Assembly (NCBI RefSeq): GCF_018598585.1 | Contig: NZ_JAHESD010000005.1 | Location: 62,001 to 126,000, forward strand | DNA from: Chryseosolibacter indicum | GTDB lineage: Bacteria; Bacteroidota; Bacteroidia; Cytophagales; Cyclobacteriaceae | Length of the DNA stretch: 64,000 nt | Direction of reading: 5' to 3' | Part shown: in pieces, positions 26,095 to 35,052 of the stretch | Numbering within the stretch: the first letter of the stretch is position 1 | Layout of the letters: every line of letters starts with the position of its first letter | Position numbers and translations under genes: made by a program | The notes under the pieces: model-generated | What the model saw: the letters and a program-made list of their open reading frames with translations, nothing else | The model's database searches: none | What the model was told of the DNA's origin: nothing

Positions 26095-27867
26095 ATGAAA
26101 TTACTTATTAGTTTTCTCAGAAGGCCACTTTTGTTTTTAAAAGGCAAGTTAACAGAACGAAATTTCTTCATTGTCTCAAGCATCATTGTAGGCTTGATAT
26201 CCGGTCTTGCTGCGATGGCGTTAAAGTATTTTGTGCATTCAATTGAAAACATTGTTAATTACTATTCTCATAACTACGAGGAATTTCTTCTATTCGCCTT
26301 ATTCCCTTTGATCGGAATAGCCCTTACAGTGCTCTTCATTAAATATGTGTTAACTGACAAAATCAGAAAAGGCAGCGCTGAGATTGTGTTCAGCATTATT
26401 AAGCGATCGGCCGTAATACCTACACGTGAAATGTATGCGCACCTGGTGAGCAGTGGATTGACAGTAGGTTTTGGTGGGTCGGTAGGTCTTGAATCACCAA
26501 TGGTTAGTACCGGATCTGCTATCGGTTCTAATTATGGTCGGGTGTATAAACTACGATATAAAGAACGAACAATCTTACTAGGTTGTGGGGCTGCCGCAGG
26601 AATAGCCGCGGCATTTAATGCACCAATTGCAGGGGTACTATTTGCTATTGAAGTACTCTTAACCGATGTTAGTGCTTCGGCGTTTATTCCTCTTATCATA
26701 TCAGCTGCATGTGGTGCACTTATATCGAAGATGATTTTGCTTGAGGGCGTGATCCTGACTTTTTCTCTTCAACAACCATTTAACTATCATAATCTGCCTT
26801 TTTATGTCCTCCTCGGCATTTTAGCAGGCATTGTTTCGCTATGTTATGCCCGCATCTTTGAGGGTATAGAGCATTTCTATAAAAGGATACAAAGCAGATG
26901 GGTTAAAGTAGTTACAGGAGGTATTATTCTCTTCATTCTCATTATGCTCTTTCCTCCCTTATACGGCGAAGGATACAAAACGATTAAGGCGATAGCCGAT
27001 ATGAATGCAGAAGTATTAACACAAACAAGTTTATTAAAGAGCATTATTACGAATGAAACCCATCTATTAATTTTTCTTGCTTGTCTTATTTTTCTAAAGA
27101 TAGTTGCCGCAGCAATAACACTAGGAAGCGGAGGCAATGGAGGCAGTTTTGGACCATCTCTTTTTGTTGGTGCATACCTGGGCTACGTCTTTTCAACGCT
27201 GGTAAACACGTTAAAAATAACCACTATCCCTGTAAGTAATTTTACCATCGTGGCCATGGCAGGTATTCTCAGTGGCGTATTCTACGCTCCCCTCACCGCC
27301 ATATTCCTTATTGCTGAATTAACAGGTGGCTATGAATTGATGATTCCGCTGATGATTGTCTCATCGCTTAGCCTGGTAGTAACACACTTCTTCGAGCCTC
27401 TTTCCATGGAAGCGAAAAAACTCTCATTCAAATTAAATCAATCAATTGAAACAAGAGACAAATTGCTTTTGAGCCGGCTTGACCTAAGCACGTTGATAGA
27501 AACAAATTTTTCAGTAGTAAGTCCTAATCAAACATTGGCTAACCTTGTTAAAGTGATAGCATCGTCTTCCAGAAATATTTTCCCGGTAGTTGACGAAAAC
27601 CAAAAACTAATAGGGCTCGTACACCTTGATAAGGTAAGGCAAGTGATCTTTGACCATTCGAAATACGATACAATAACCGTTCAACAATTAATGACACCTC
27701 CTGCAGCTGTAGTAGAGTTACGGGAGAATCTCCATCAGGCGCTGTCTAAATTTGACGCCACCAACCAATGGAATATTCCTGTAATTGACAATGGTATTTA
27801 CAAGGGTTTCCTGTCTAAGTCTACCATTCTCACACGGTACAGACATGAACTGCTTGAGTCTGCCTAG
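26095..27867 (+). CDS. ClC family chloride channel/transporter with CBS domains
   Basis: 590 residues. The ClC membrane domain covers about residues 20-440. The selectivity-filter segment carrying the gating glutamate is GGSVGLESPMVSTGSAIGSN (Glu133, in place of GREGP). GVLFAIEVLL has the internal Glu that marks proton-coupled antiporters. GGNGGSFGPSLFVGAYLG and FYAPLTAIF supply the remaining anion ligands. Two CBS domains follow (about 450-580; VVDENQKLIGLVHLDKVRQV and IPVIDNGIYKGFLSKSTILT), which usually bind adenine nucleotides and gate the protein. Retention of both Glu residues favours a Cl-/H+ antiporter over a channel, but this is inference. Its end overlaps by 4 bp the end of a convergent receiver gene. 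Confidence 0.93.
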   Translation: MKLLISFLRRPLLFLKGKLTERNFFIVSSIIVGLISGLAAMALKYFVHSIENIVNYYSHNYEEFLLFALFPLIGIALTVLFIKYVLTDKIRKGSAEIVFSIIKRSAVIPTREMYAHLVSSGLTVGFGGSVGLESPMVSTGSAIGSNYGRVYKLRYKERTILLGCGAAAGIAAAFNAPIAGVLFAIEVLLTDVSASAFIPLIISAACGALISKMILLEGVILTFSLQQPFNYHNLPFYVLLGILAGIVSLCYARIFEGIEHFYKRIQSRWVKVVTGGIILFILIMLFPPLYGEGYKTIKAIADMNAEVLTQTSLLKSIITNETHLLIFLACLIFLKIVAAAITLGSGGNGGSFGPSLFVGAYLGYVFSTLVNTLKITTIPVSNFTIVAMAGILSGVFYAPLTAIFLIAELTGGYELMIPLMIVSSLSLVVTHFFEPLSMEAKKLSFKLNQSIETRDKLLLSRLDLSTLIETNFSVVSPNQTLANLVKVIASSSRNIFPVVDENQKLIGLVHLDKVRQVIFDHSKYDTITVQQLMTPPAAVVELRENLHQALSKFDATNQWNIPVIDNGIYKGFLSKSTILTRYRHELLESA

Positions 27868-28280
27868 TTAGGCAGTTCTACTGTTTCAAACCAATAATGA
27901 AAGAAGCTGCTAATCTTCTTGTCAGTGTCCAAGCTTGTGTCGGGCTTTTGGATAAACGAGCTTGCCCCAGCTTCGTAGCATTCCTGGACGATTTTATCAT
28001 TTACCACCCCGCTTAATACAATAACAGGGATATGATTATAATGGGCTGATGCTTTTAATTTTGATAAAATTTCAACCGCATTTGAAGGCCCTGCATTGTA
28101 ATTCAGCAGTATCAGTGATGGATATTTATTGGATTCCTTGCATTGCTGTAAATAAAGAAAAGCCTCATCGCTACTTGTTACAAAATTAAGACTTACCTGA
28201 TAACTGTTTTCATTAAAAACTGCCTTAGTTATATAACGGTCATCCTCGTCATGCTCAAGCATTAAGATTGTACGGCTCAT
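27864..28280 (-). CDS. Single-domain receiver with Asn at the phospho-acceptor site
   Basis: 138 residues, one receiver domain. The fold is clear: ILMLEHDEDDR at strand 1, IPVIVLSG (switch Ser90) and FIQKP with the conserved Lys112. However the strand-3 end reads LILLNYNAGP, with Asn60 (codon AAT) where family members have Asp (LILLDLNMP), and one acidic-pocket Asp is His10. It therefore should not be phosphorylated in the usual way and is a pseudo-receiver, perhaps locked in one state or working by binding. It is convergent with the ClC gene (4-bp overlap) and 80 bp downstream of an intact receiver gene on the same strand. Confidence 0.85.
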   Translation of the reverse strand: MSRTILMLEHDEDDRYITKAVFNENSYQVSLNFVTSSDEAFLYLQQCKESNKYPSLILLNYNAGPSNAVEILSKLKASAHYNHIPVIVLSGVVNDKIVQECYEAGASSFIQKPDTSLDTDKKISSFFHYWFETVELPN

Positions 28281-28360
28281 GAATATAAATTTGCCTACAA
28301 TATAATATGAGGATAGCTAATAAAGAATACCTGTGTTAACAACTGAATTTGTAAGGGGTA

Positions 28361-28792
28361 TTAAGACAGAGACATCTGTTTGATAGCATGAGATGTTGCT
28401 ATCCTTGACAGACCGATTTCTGCAATTGCTGTGAGGAAGTCATTGACCTGAACGGGCTTTGCCAAATAACTATCTGCTTTAACCCCATGTAATTCAACGT
28501 AGCGTTGCCCATCTTTGGAAGACACAAAAACCACAACGGGGATATTTCTTTTAAGATGATCGGTTTTTAAATATTGCAATATTTGAATACCATCGACCTT
28601 GGGCATTCTTATATCGAGTAGAATTAATGAAATCTCACCTGGTCCTGTTTCAGACAAATAGTGCAATGCCTCTACCCCATCATTGATGTGTAATACATTT
28701 TCGATATGTAACTTTTTCAGGGTGTAAATAGTAAACTCTGCATCTTCGGCGTCGTCTTCTATTAATAAGATTCTAACACGGCTGCAATCCAT
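28361..28792 (-). CDS. Single-domain response regulator, Rcp1-like
   Basis: 143 residues, one intact receiver domain. The acidic pair is in ILLIEDDAEDAEF, the phospho-acceptor is Asp60 (LILLDIRMPKVDG), and the conserved Lys112 is in LAKPV. No output domain follows. The insertion-rich middle and the 'EDDAEDAEF' start match the Rcp1 subgroup, which serves as a phosphate shuttle for phytochrome-like and PAS kinases. No kinase lies next to it on the same strand. The candidate partners are the kinases at 29560 and in the 45-64 kb region. Confidence 0.9.
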   Translation of the reverse strand: MDCSRVRILLIEDDAEDAEFTIYTLKKLHIENVLHINDGVEALHYLSETGPGEISLILLDIRMPKVDGIQILQYLKTDHLKRNIPVVVFVSSKDGQRYVELHGVKADSYLAKPVQVNDFLTAIAEIGLSRIATSHAIKQMSLS

Positions 28793-28964
28793 AGTCGGTA
28801 TCAGGTTATTTACCTATCGCTTTAAATAAGCAATAGTAATAGTCAGGTATACAATACTAACCAAATAAGGAGGAAGTACAAGCGACCTTCTTTATTGATA
28901 TACTAATCTTCATGTTGGGGGCATGATTTTAGCACTACCATAACATTAAATAAAAGGAAGCGTC

Positions 28965-29150
28965 ATGGAAAATGAAAAGAAGAAAACCCAAGAGGAATTG
29001 ACTCCAATTATTGATGGAGATGCACGTCCTGATATTGACCTGGAAGCGAAAGGAGCAGATGATAAAGAAAGTAAAGATCAAGACAAAAAATTTACGTCTA
29101 ACAGGGCTAGTGACGTAAATAAAATTGAAAATTATAAGGACGAGAAATAG
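28965..29150 (+). CDS. Small acidic/basic disordered protein
   Basis: 61 residues (MENEKKKTQEELTPIIDGDA ... KIENYKDEK), over half of them Lys, Asp or Glu and without a hydrophobic core. A purine-rich AAGGAAG lies before the ATG, a possible ribosome binding site. It is divergent from the receiver at 28361-28792. A hairpin follows at 29173. No family recognised; compare the similar proteins at 25613 and 59032. Confidence 0.55.
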   Translation: MENEKKKTQEELTPIIDGDARPDIDLEAKGADDKESKDQDKKFTSNRASDVNKIENYKDEK

Positions 29151-29172
29151 TCCGGAGGAATAAGTTAAACAC

Positions 29173-29196
29173 AAGGAGGGTATCTCTACCCTCCTT
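29173..29196 (+). terminator. Hairpin after the 61-residue protein
   Basis: Perfect 10-bp GC-containing arms (AAGGAGGGTA/TACCCTCCTT) with a TCTC loop, 23 bp after the stop. A T run comes only about 18 bp later, so it may be a terminator or a processing stem. Confidence 0.6.
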
Positions 29197-29559
29197 ACCA
29201 CTATACTGGCATAGTTTTTTACGGCTGATTTATGGCTATTTTTCTGTCACCCACTATGCTAACTCAAGAAGTAAGTAATTACTGTTGTAATCAAGAATTT
29301 ACCTCAACCAAATCCGTCAGGACTTTAATTATGATGAGGAATAGACTCATCAATAAGGTCCGTAATGCCTTCACCTTTTCCCATGTTTATGGCATTCTCC
29401 CAACTTCAGCAAGCATACATGACTATAACATCTGTTTAAACGAGTTACCGTCATCCTTAAACAATAGGTTTCTTTAGCGAAAGAGGTGACAAAGACCGGT
29501 TGAAATATTTAAAATAAGTAATAAAATTATCGTTTTAATTTAAACGTGGCCAGCAGGGA
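29197..29559. other. Intergenic region before the CheB-CheR kinase gene
   Basis: About 360 bases. An 81-codon frame (29232-29477) is present but has a composition unlike a real protein and no family resemblance, so it was not accepted. No clear promoter matching TTG-N19-TAnnTTTG was found. Confidence 0.4.
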
Positions 29560-32500
29560 ATGACTACTTCGTCTTCTTCAGATCATTTCATAATAGGTAT
29601 CGGAGCCTCTGCAGGAGGACTTGAACCTATTCATGAATTTTTCGACAATATGCCTGACAACACAAATTTTTCATTTGTGGTAGTCCAGCATCTTTCACCT
29701 GATCATAAAAGCTTAATGGGTGAGCTGCTTGCAAAACACACGCGCATGCAGATAAAGGAAGCTGAAGAAGATATGGTCCTGGAGAAGAACTGCGTTTACC
29801 TAATCCCGAGCAAAAAGGTAATGACCCTTTCCCGCAATACGCTGAAGCTTCACGACAAAGAACGCTACCAGGTACCTAACAATGCCATTGATACCTTTTT
29901 TGAATCATTGGCAAGGGAGAAGGGAAAAAATGCAGTAGGGGTTATACTTTCCGGCACAGGTACCGATGGGACAAAAGGGATTGAAGCAATAAAAAAACAA
30001 GGTGGTTTGGCCATAGTACAAGATCCTATTACAGCGGATTTTGACGGCATGCCCAACAGCGCCATAGCTACCGGACTTGTAGACCTTATCCTCTCCCCCG
30101 AGATGATAGCAGAGGAACTTGTCGAATACCTCCGAGATGCGCCCTATCTCAAAAACCTAGAACGTTTCAGTAAAGATGATGAAGCAGTTATAACTGACAT
30201 TCTTCAATTAGTAAAAAACAACACGGGTCACGATTTCAGTTTATATAAAAAGCCCACCATAAACAGAAGGCTCGCAAAGAATTTAGCTGAAAAAGGATTT
30301 GAAAAGCTTACTGATTATTATAGCTACCTTAAAGAATATCCTGAAGAAGCAGCGAACTTAGGTAGAGAATTTTTAATAAACGTAACAAAATTCTTCCGAG
30401 ATCCGGAAGCTTTCGAGGAGATAAAATCGAAAGTGATACCTGCCATTTTTGCAAATAAAAAACCTCATGATGTTATTAAAATATGGGTGGTAGCATGCAG
30501 TAGTGGCGAGGAGCCCTACTCTCTGGCAATGCTGCTCCATGAATACATGGACAACATAAGGTCTCATGACTACAATATAAAGATTTTTGCTACTGATATT
30601 GACAAGGAAGCACTGCAGCAGGCATCACTCGGTACTTACCCTGAATCCATTGCGAAAGATCTTACCCCGGAACGACTTAGCAAATTTTTCATCAGAGAAG
30701 GAAATAGTTACCGGATAATTCCTTCCTTGAGAAAGATGGTGGTTTTTGCTTACCACGATATTATTAAAGATCCTCCTTTCAGCAAACTTGACCTGGTTAG
30801 CTGCAGAAACATGCTCATTTATATGAATGTGAAACTACAGCGCCACGTTCTTAAATCTTTCCTGTTCGCCTTGAATCATGGAGCTTTTCTTTTACTGGGA
30901 GCAAGTGAGAATGTAAGCGTTCTCAAGGATTCGATGAAGGAAATTAGCAAGAAGTGGAAGATCTATAAATGCACGGGTAAATCAAGAGTAATGGATGCTG
31001 AAAGTCTGACTACACCAGTTCACGGCTCTAGCCTAGCTCACTTTACAGGGGCAAACAAACCCAAGAATGCAATAAACAACCTTGCTGAAATATTCAAGGA
31101 GACATTAATGGATGAGTATCGATACGCAGGGATACTCATTGACGAAAACATGGAGGTAAAGCATGCCATTGGCCATTTCAAAGAATATCTGAACTTCCCT
31201 GAAAACAACCTGACATTCAACCTCCTTAAACTTGTATCTGGAGACTTAGCTATTGCTCTCGGTATTTGCATTCGAAAAGCTATCCAGGAGCAGGAAAAGA
31301 ACGTCATCCGAAATATCAAGTTACAAAATGACAAAGTCGAAAAAACGGTTAATATCATTGTAAAACCATATCTCCAACAACAAGACTATCAGCAATCGTT
31401 TATCTTTGTTATCATCCAGGAAGAGGAAGAAAAAAGAGTAAGAATTAAACGTTCATCCGCTAAAAGCAAAAACCTTGTTGACACCAAAAGACTTGAAGAG
31501 CTGGAAAGGGAGTTACGAGAGACAAAGGAAAACCTACAATCGGTAATTGAAGAACTGGAGTCATCGAATGAAGAACTGCTTACAAGCAACGAGGAGATGA
31601 TTTCCGCGAATGAAGAGCTTCAAAGCACCAATGAAGAACTGCAATCTTTAAATGAAGAATTACACACGGTCAGTGCAGAACATCAATTGAAAATAAAGGA
31701 ACTCATCGAATTAAATGATGATCTAAACAATTATTTCAATAATAGTGAAATAGGTCAGATTTTAGTTGATAAGCATTTGATTGTCCGGAGGTTTAGCCCT
31801 GCCGTTACCAGCCAGATCAATTTGATTGAAACAGATATAGGCCGCCCTATAAATGACATTACAAATAATATTAATGATATTGATCTTATCAGTGAAATCA
31901 GGAAGGTTATAATTACCAATGAGGTACAGAAAAAAGAAATAAGCATTAAAGACGGCAGAAGCTTCCTGATGAAGATCACCCCTTATGTAAGGCAGGACAG
32001 AACGATTGATGGTGTGGTTGTTAATTTTATTGACGTTTCAGAAATCAAAAATTTAAGTAGCATAATAGAAGGTGTCTTTAATGGATCCAAGAGCGGAATT
32101 AGCGCGAAGAGAGCTATCAGAAATGAGAAAGGAACCATAATTGATTTTGAATATATTACCGCTAATAAATCTGCCAAAAAAATTATAGGAAAGGACGATC
32201 TGGAAGGCAAGAAAACATCCGAGATACAAACCTCTCTTAATGATTACTTAGATAAATACGTTAAAGTTGTAGAGACAGGCAAAGACGAATACTTTGAGTT
32301 TTATAGTGATACGACACAATGTTGGTATGAAGTGTCAGCGGTTAAAATGCGCGACGGTGTTGTTACCACAATTACTGATGTAACACAGAAAAAGAAAGCT
32401 GCTGATCTTATTGCGCAAAGTTATAAAGATTTAAAAAATACCTCCTCCAAACTGCAGGAGACCAATTACAAACTCGAACAATCTAATCTTGATTTATTAC

Positions 32501-33198
32501 AATTTGCGTCGGTAGCTTCACATGATCTGAAAGAACCGCTGCGCAAAATTCAAACTTTTGGTAACCTTCTGTATTCAAAAGTTGAAAACAAGTTAGAAAC
32601 TAATGAAAAGAACTACCTTGATAAAATTGTTAATGCATCAAACCGGATGCAGGTACTAATTGAAGATGTACTAACATTATCAAAGCTAAGTAACACTGAT
32701 ATTCCATATTCATCAGTTGATTTAAAATCAGTTATTCAACATATAATAGACGACCTTGAAATAAGCATCAGGGAAAAAGGAACAGTAATCCATATCGGTA
32801 ATCTTCCTCGTATTGATGCAGTACCTGGACAAATGCATCAACTCTTTCAAAACCTTATAAGTAATGCATTAAAGTTTAATAATAAGACTACTCCGATGGT
32901 GAAAATTGAAACAAGAGACCTTAACCCGAATGAGGCAACGGAGCATGACATTGATCCCGTATCTTATGTTGTAATTTGTGTTGAAGATAACGGCATAGGG
33001 TTTGAAGAAAAGTATAAAGAGAAGATTTTTGGCATCTTTCAAAGATTACACAGTAATAACCAGTACCAGGGAACTGGGATTGGTTTGGCAATCTGTAAAA
33101 AGATTGTAGATAACCATCATGGTTTTATTAAGGCAGAAAGCGAACCAGGAAAGGGAGCAAGGTTTCTGATCATTCTTCCCAAGAGACAAACAGCCTAG
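29560..33198 (+). CDS. CheB-CheR fusion with PAS and histidine kinase domains
   Basis: 1212 residues, soluble. CheB methylesterase (about 8-190) has the catalytic triad Ser17 (GIGASAGGLEPI), His44 (VVVQHLSPDHKS) and Asp136 (SGTGTDGTKG), without the usual receiver. CheR methyltransferase (about 205-470) has NVTKFFRDPEAFEEIK, VVACSSGEEPYSLAM, IFATDIDKEALQQA and LVSCRNMLIYM. A long Glu/Asn coiled coil (about 641-725, repeats of SNEELLTSNEEMISANEELQ) leads to two PAS regions. The kinase has His988 in ASHDLKEPLRK and an ATPase with DNGIGFEEKYKEKIFGIFQR and GTGIGLAICKKIV. No chemoreceptors or motility genes are in the window, so a role outside chemotaxis is likely. Confidence 0.93.
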   Translation: MTTSSSSDHFIIGIGASAGGLEPIHEFFDNMPDNTNFSFVVVQHLSPDHKSLMGELLAKHTRMQIKEAEEDMVLEKNCVYLIPSKKVMTLSRNTLKLHDKERYQVPNNAIDTFFESLAREKGKNAVGVILSGTGTDGTKGIEAIKKQGGLAIVQDPITADFDGMPNSAIATGLVDLILSPEMIAEELVEYLRDAPYLKNLERFSKDDEAVITDILQLVKNNTGHDFSLYKKPTINRRLAKNLAEKGFEKLTDYYSYLKEYPEEAANLGREFLINVTKFFRDPEAFEEIKSKVIPAIFANKKPHDVIKIWVVACSSGEEPYSLAMLLHEYMDNIRSHDYNIKIFATDIDKEALQQASLGTYPESIAKDLTPERLSKFFIREGNSYRIIPSLRKMVVFAYHDIIKDPPFSKLDLVSCRNMLIYMNVKLQRHVLKSFLFALNHGAFLLLGASENVSVLKDSMKEISKKWKIYKCTGKSRVMDAESLTTPVHGSSLAHFTGANKPKNAINNLAEIFKETLMDEYRYAGILIDENMEVKHAIGHFKEYLNFPENNLTFNLLKLVSGDLAIALGICIRKAIQEQEKNVIRNIKLQNDKVEKTVNIIVKPYLQQQDYQQSFIFVIIQEEEEKRVRIKRSSAKSKNLVDTKRLEELERELRETKENLQSVIEELESSNEELLTSNEEMISANEELQSTNEELQSLNEELHTVSAEHQLKIKELIELNDDLNNYFNNSEIGQILVDKHLIVRRFSPAVTSQINLIETDIGRPINDITNNINDIDLISEIRKVIITNEVQKKEISIKDGRSFLMKITPYVRQDRTIDGVVVNFIDVSEIKNLSSIIEGVFNGSKSGISAKRAIRNEKGTIIDFEYITANKSAKKIIGKDDLEGKKTSEIQTSLNDYLDKYVKVVETGKDEYFEFYSDTTQCWYEVSAVKMRDGVVTTITDVTQKKKAADLIAQSYKDLKNTSSKLQETNYKLEQSNLDLLQFASVASHDLKEPLRKIQTFGNLLYSKVENKLETNEKNYLDKIVNASNRMQVLIEDVLTLSKLSNTDIPYSSVDLKSVIQHIIDDLEISIREKGTVIHIGNLPRIDAVPGQMHQLFQNLISNALKFNNKTTPMVKIETRDLNPNEATEHDIDPVSYVVICVEDNGIGFEEKYKEKIFGIFQRLHSNNQYQGTGIGLAICKKIVDNHHGFIKAESEPGKGARFLIILPKRQTA

Positions 33199-33266
33199 AC
33201 CTTAATAAGGCTAAGACAAATTAAGCTATTACAAATAGTAACTCTTATAGGCTGTAATAGGTAAAA

Positions 33267-33296
33267 TTTGATGTGCTTGAATTCAAGCACATCAAA
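33267..33296. terminator. 30-bp perfect palindrome, bidirectional terminator
   Basis: Perfectly self-complementary (15-bp arms with TTTGATGTGCTTGAA as the left arm). On the minus strand a TTTT run follows. It lies between the convergent ends of the CheB-CheR kinase gene (+) and the small membrane protein gene (-) and probably ends both transcripts. Confidence 0.7.
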
Positions 33297-33310
33297 CTTT
33301 GCAGATTATT

Positions 33311-33616
33311 TTAAGCAAGAAGAATCAGCAGCAAAGCAATGAGTAAAATTGCGCCAACACTTAGGTAAACCCCGCCACTAACAACTTTCATCTCTTTTTT
33401 TATCTTCTTTACTTCCCCACGAAGGGCCTTCTTTTCTTCTTTAGAAAGCTTTTTGATATCCATTGCTTCTATCTCCTTTAGTCGCTCATTGAGCTTTTGG
33501 AGTTGTGCTTCCCGATGTTCAATTGGAAGACTATTAGGATCTGAAGCAAATGATGTTGTAGGGACAGACAATGCTATAATTGCAAGGACGAATAATACTC
33601 TAAATGCTTTTTTCAT
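33311..33616 (-). CDS. Small exported/membrane protein with coiled coil
   Basis: 101 residues. Signal peptide MKKAFRVLFVLAIIALSVPT with cleavage near FA-S. A charged coiled coil follows (EAQLQKLNERLKEIEAMDIK and KLSKEEKKALRGEVKKIKKE). A C-terminal transmembrane helix, VYLSVGAILLIALLLILLA, ends the protein at the membrane. Short proteins of this design are common as hypothetical genes in Bacteroidota; their function is not known to me. It is a single gene with a terminator-like palindrome after it. Confidence 0.75.
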   Translation of the reverse strand: MKKAFRVLFVLAIIALSVPTTSFASDPNSLPIEHREAQLQKLNERLKEIEAMDIKKLSKEEKKALRGEVKKIKKEMKVVSGGVYLSVGAILLIALLLILLA

Positions 33617-33715
33617 TTTAAATTACTTTTACAGATTGCACATAAGTGAAAATGTAAAGCAACTATTAAAATCCTATGCCTGCTCTTTACGAATAATAGG
33701 TACCACGGTTAAGGG

Positions 33716-35032
33716 CTATGCAGAGACGAGCTCCTCCAATAAAAGCTTTTTAAAATTCTTATACTCTCCTGTTCCCAACTTAATTGTATTCTTTCTCCCT
33801 TGTAGGAAATTTTGAAGTACTTCGGGTAAATGGATAGGTGCACCAATTACATGCTCAACAGTATCCTTAAACTTTCCCGGGTGGGCAGTCTCTAAAAATA
33901 CACCTATAAAATCGCTCTTGTTCTCTTCCCTGTATTGGCGAAGTCCCAAATATCCAATGGCACCGTGAGGATCCATAAGATAACCTTTATTTGCATACAC
34001 CTCCGCAAGTACCTTGGAAGTTTGAGAATCTGTAAAAGCATAACCTTTTATAAAATCTGTTATAGCGTTGTGATCTCCTCCAAAAATATCATTCAGACGC
34101 GCAAAATTACTTGGGTTACCTACATCCATAGCATTACTGATGGTCTGCTTACTTGGTCTTGGGGTAAATTCTTTTGTTTCCAAATAAACAGGTACGACAT
34201 CATTGACATTAGTTGCTGCTATAAATTTGTATATCGGAAGGCCCATCTTAGAAGCTAACACACCTCCTGTTAAATTTCCGAAGTTACCACTTGGCACAGA
34301 AAAAATGACCGGTTTATTTTGCTTTACCAGCCTGCTATAGGCGTAAAAATAGTAGAAGGATTGAGGAACAAGTCGGGATATATTTATTGAATTAGCAGAC
34401 GTTAAGAAAAACTTTTGCTTTAATTCCCCGTCAAGAAAAGCCTGCTTAACCAGCGATTGGCAATCGTCAAATGTTCCATCAACTTCAATAGCGGTAATGT
34501 TCTTACCAAGTGTTGTAAATTGCTTTTCCTGTATATCGCTTACCTTTCCTCCCGGGTATAGTACGATTACCCTTGTGCCTTCAACTCCGAGAAATCCATT
34601 GGCTACTGCACTACCCGTGTCGCCAGAAGTAGCTACTAAAACTGTAATTTCCTGCTTTTGTTCCTTCGCAAAGTAACCAAGCAGCTGAGACATGAAGCGC
34701 GCTCCAAAATCTTTAAACGCTAATGTAGGACCATGAAAGAGCTCAAGTGCAAAGGTATCCTTTTCTACCTCCACCAGAGGCGCATCAAATTGAATGGTAT
34801 GATCAATTATCCTACCTAGTTCCGTTTTAGGAAGATCATCACCAATAAGTGACTGAGCAACTTCATAAGCTATTTCCTTAAATGTCCTTTCATGCAAGGT
34901 TTGGAAAAAACTAGGTGGTAAAACTGGAATTTGTTCTGGCATATATAAGCCGTTGTCCGGAGCTAGTCCTTCAATTACAGCTTCTCTTAGTGTAACCTTT
35001 CTGTTTTTATTATTTGTACTGTAGTATTTCAT
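33716..35032 (-). CDS. thrC: Threonine synthase
   Basis: 438 residues. A PLP enzyme that converts O-phosphohomoserine to threonine. The PLP lysine is in ELFHGPTLAFKDFGARFMSQ; the phosphate-binding and glycine-rich loops are VATSGDTGSAVANGFL and FSVPSGNFGNLTGG. It begins MKYYSTNNKNRKVTLREAVI, the E. coli-type (subgroup 2) N-terminus. It is the last gene of thrABC on this strand, 20 bp after thrB. A run-on terminator is not obvious within the next 100 bp. Confidence 0.96.
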   Translation of the reverse strand: MKYYSTNNKNRKVTLREAVIEGLAPDNGLYMPEQIPVLPPSFFQTLHERTFKEIAYEVAQSLIGDDLPKTELGRIIDHTIQFDAPLVEVEKDTFALELFHGPTLAFKDFGARFMSQLLGYFAKEQKQEITVLVATSGDTGSAVANGFLGVEGTRVIVLYPGGKVSDIQEKQFTTLGKNITAIEVDGTFDDCQSLVKQAFLDGELKQKFFLTSANSINISRLVPQSFYYFYAYSRLVKQNKPVIFSVPSGNFGNLTGGVLASKMGLPIYKFIAATNVNDVVPVYLETKEFTPRPSKQTISNAMDVGNPSNFARLNDIFGGDHNAITDFIKGYAFTDSQTSKVLAEVYANKGYLMDPHGAIGYLGLRQYREENKSDFIGVFLETAHPGKFKDTVEHVIGAPIHLPEVLQNFLQGRKNTIKLGTGEYKNFKKLLLEELVSA

Positions 35033-35052
35033 TTCAATGGGTAAGTTTTGTT

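Noticed and set aside
29232-29477. 81-codon plus-strand frame before the CheB-CheR kinase gene
   Set aside because: No domain, irregular composition, no promoter or ribosome binding site; likely chance.
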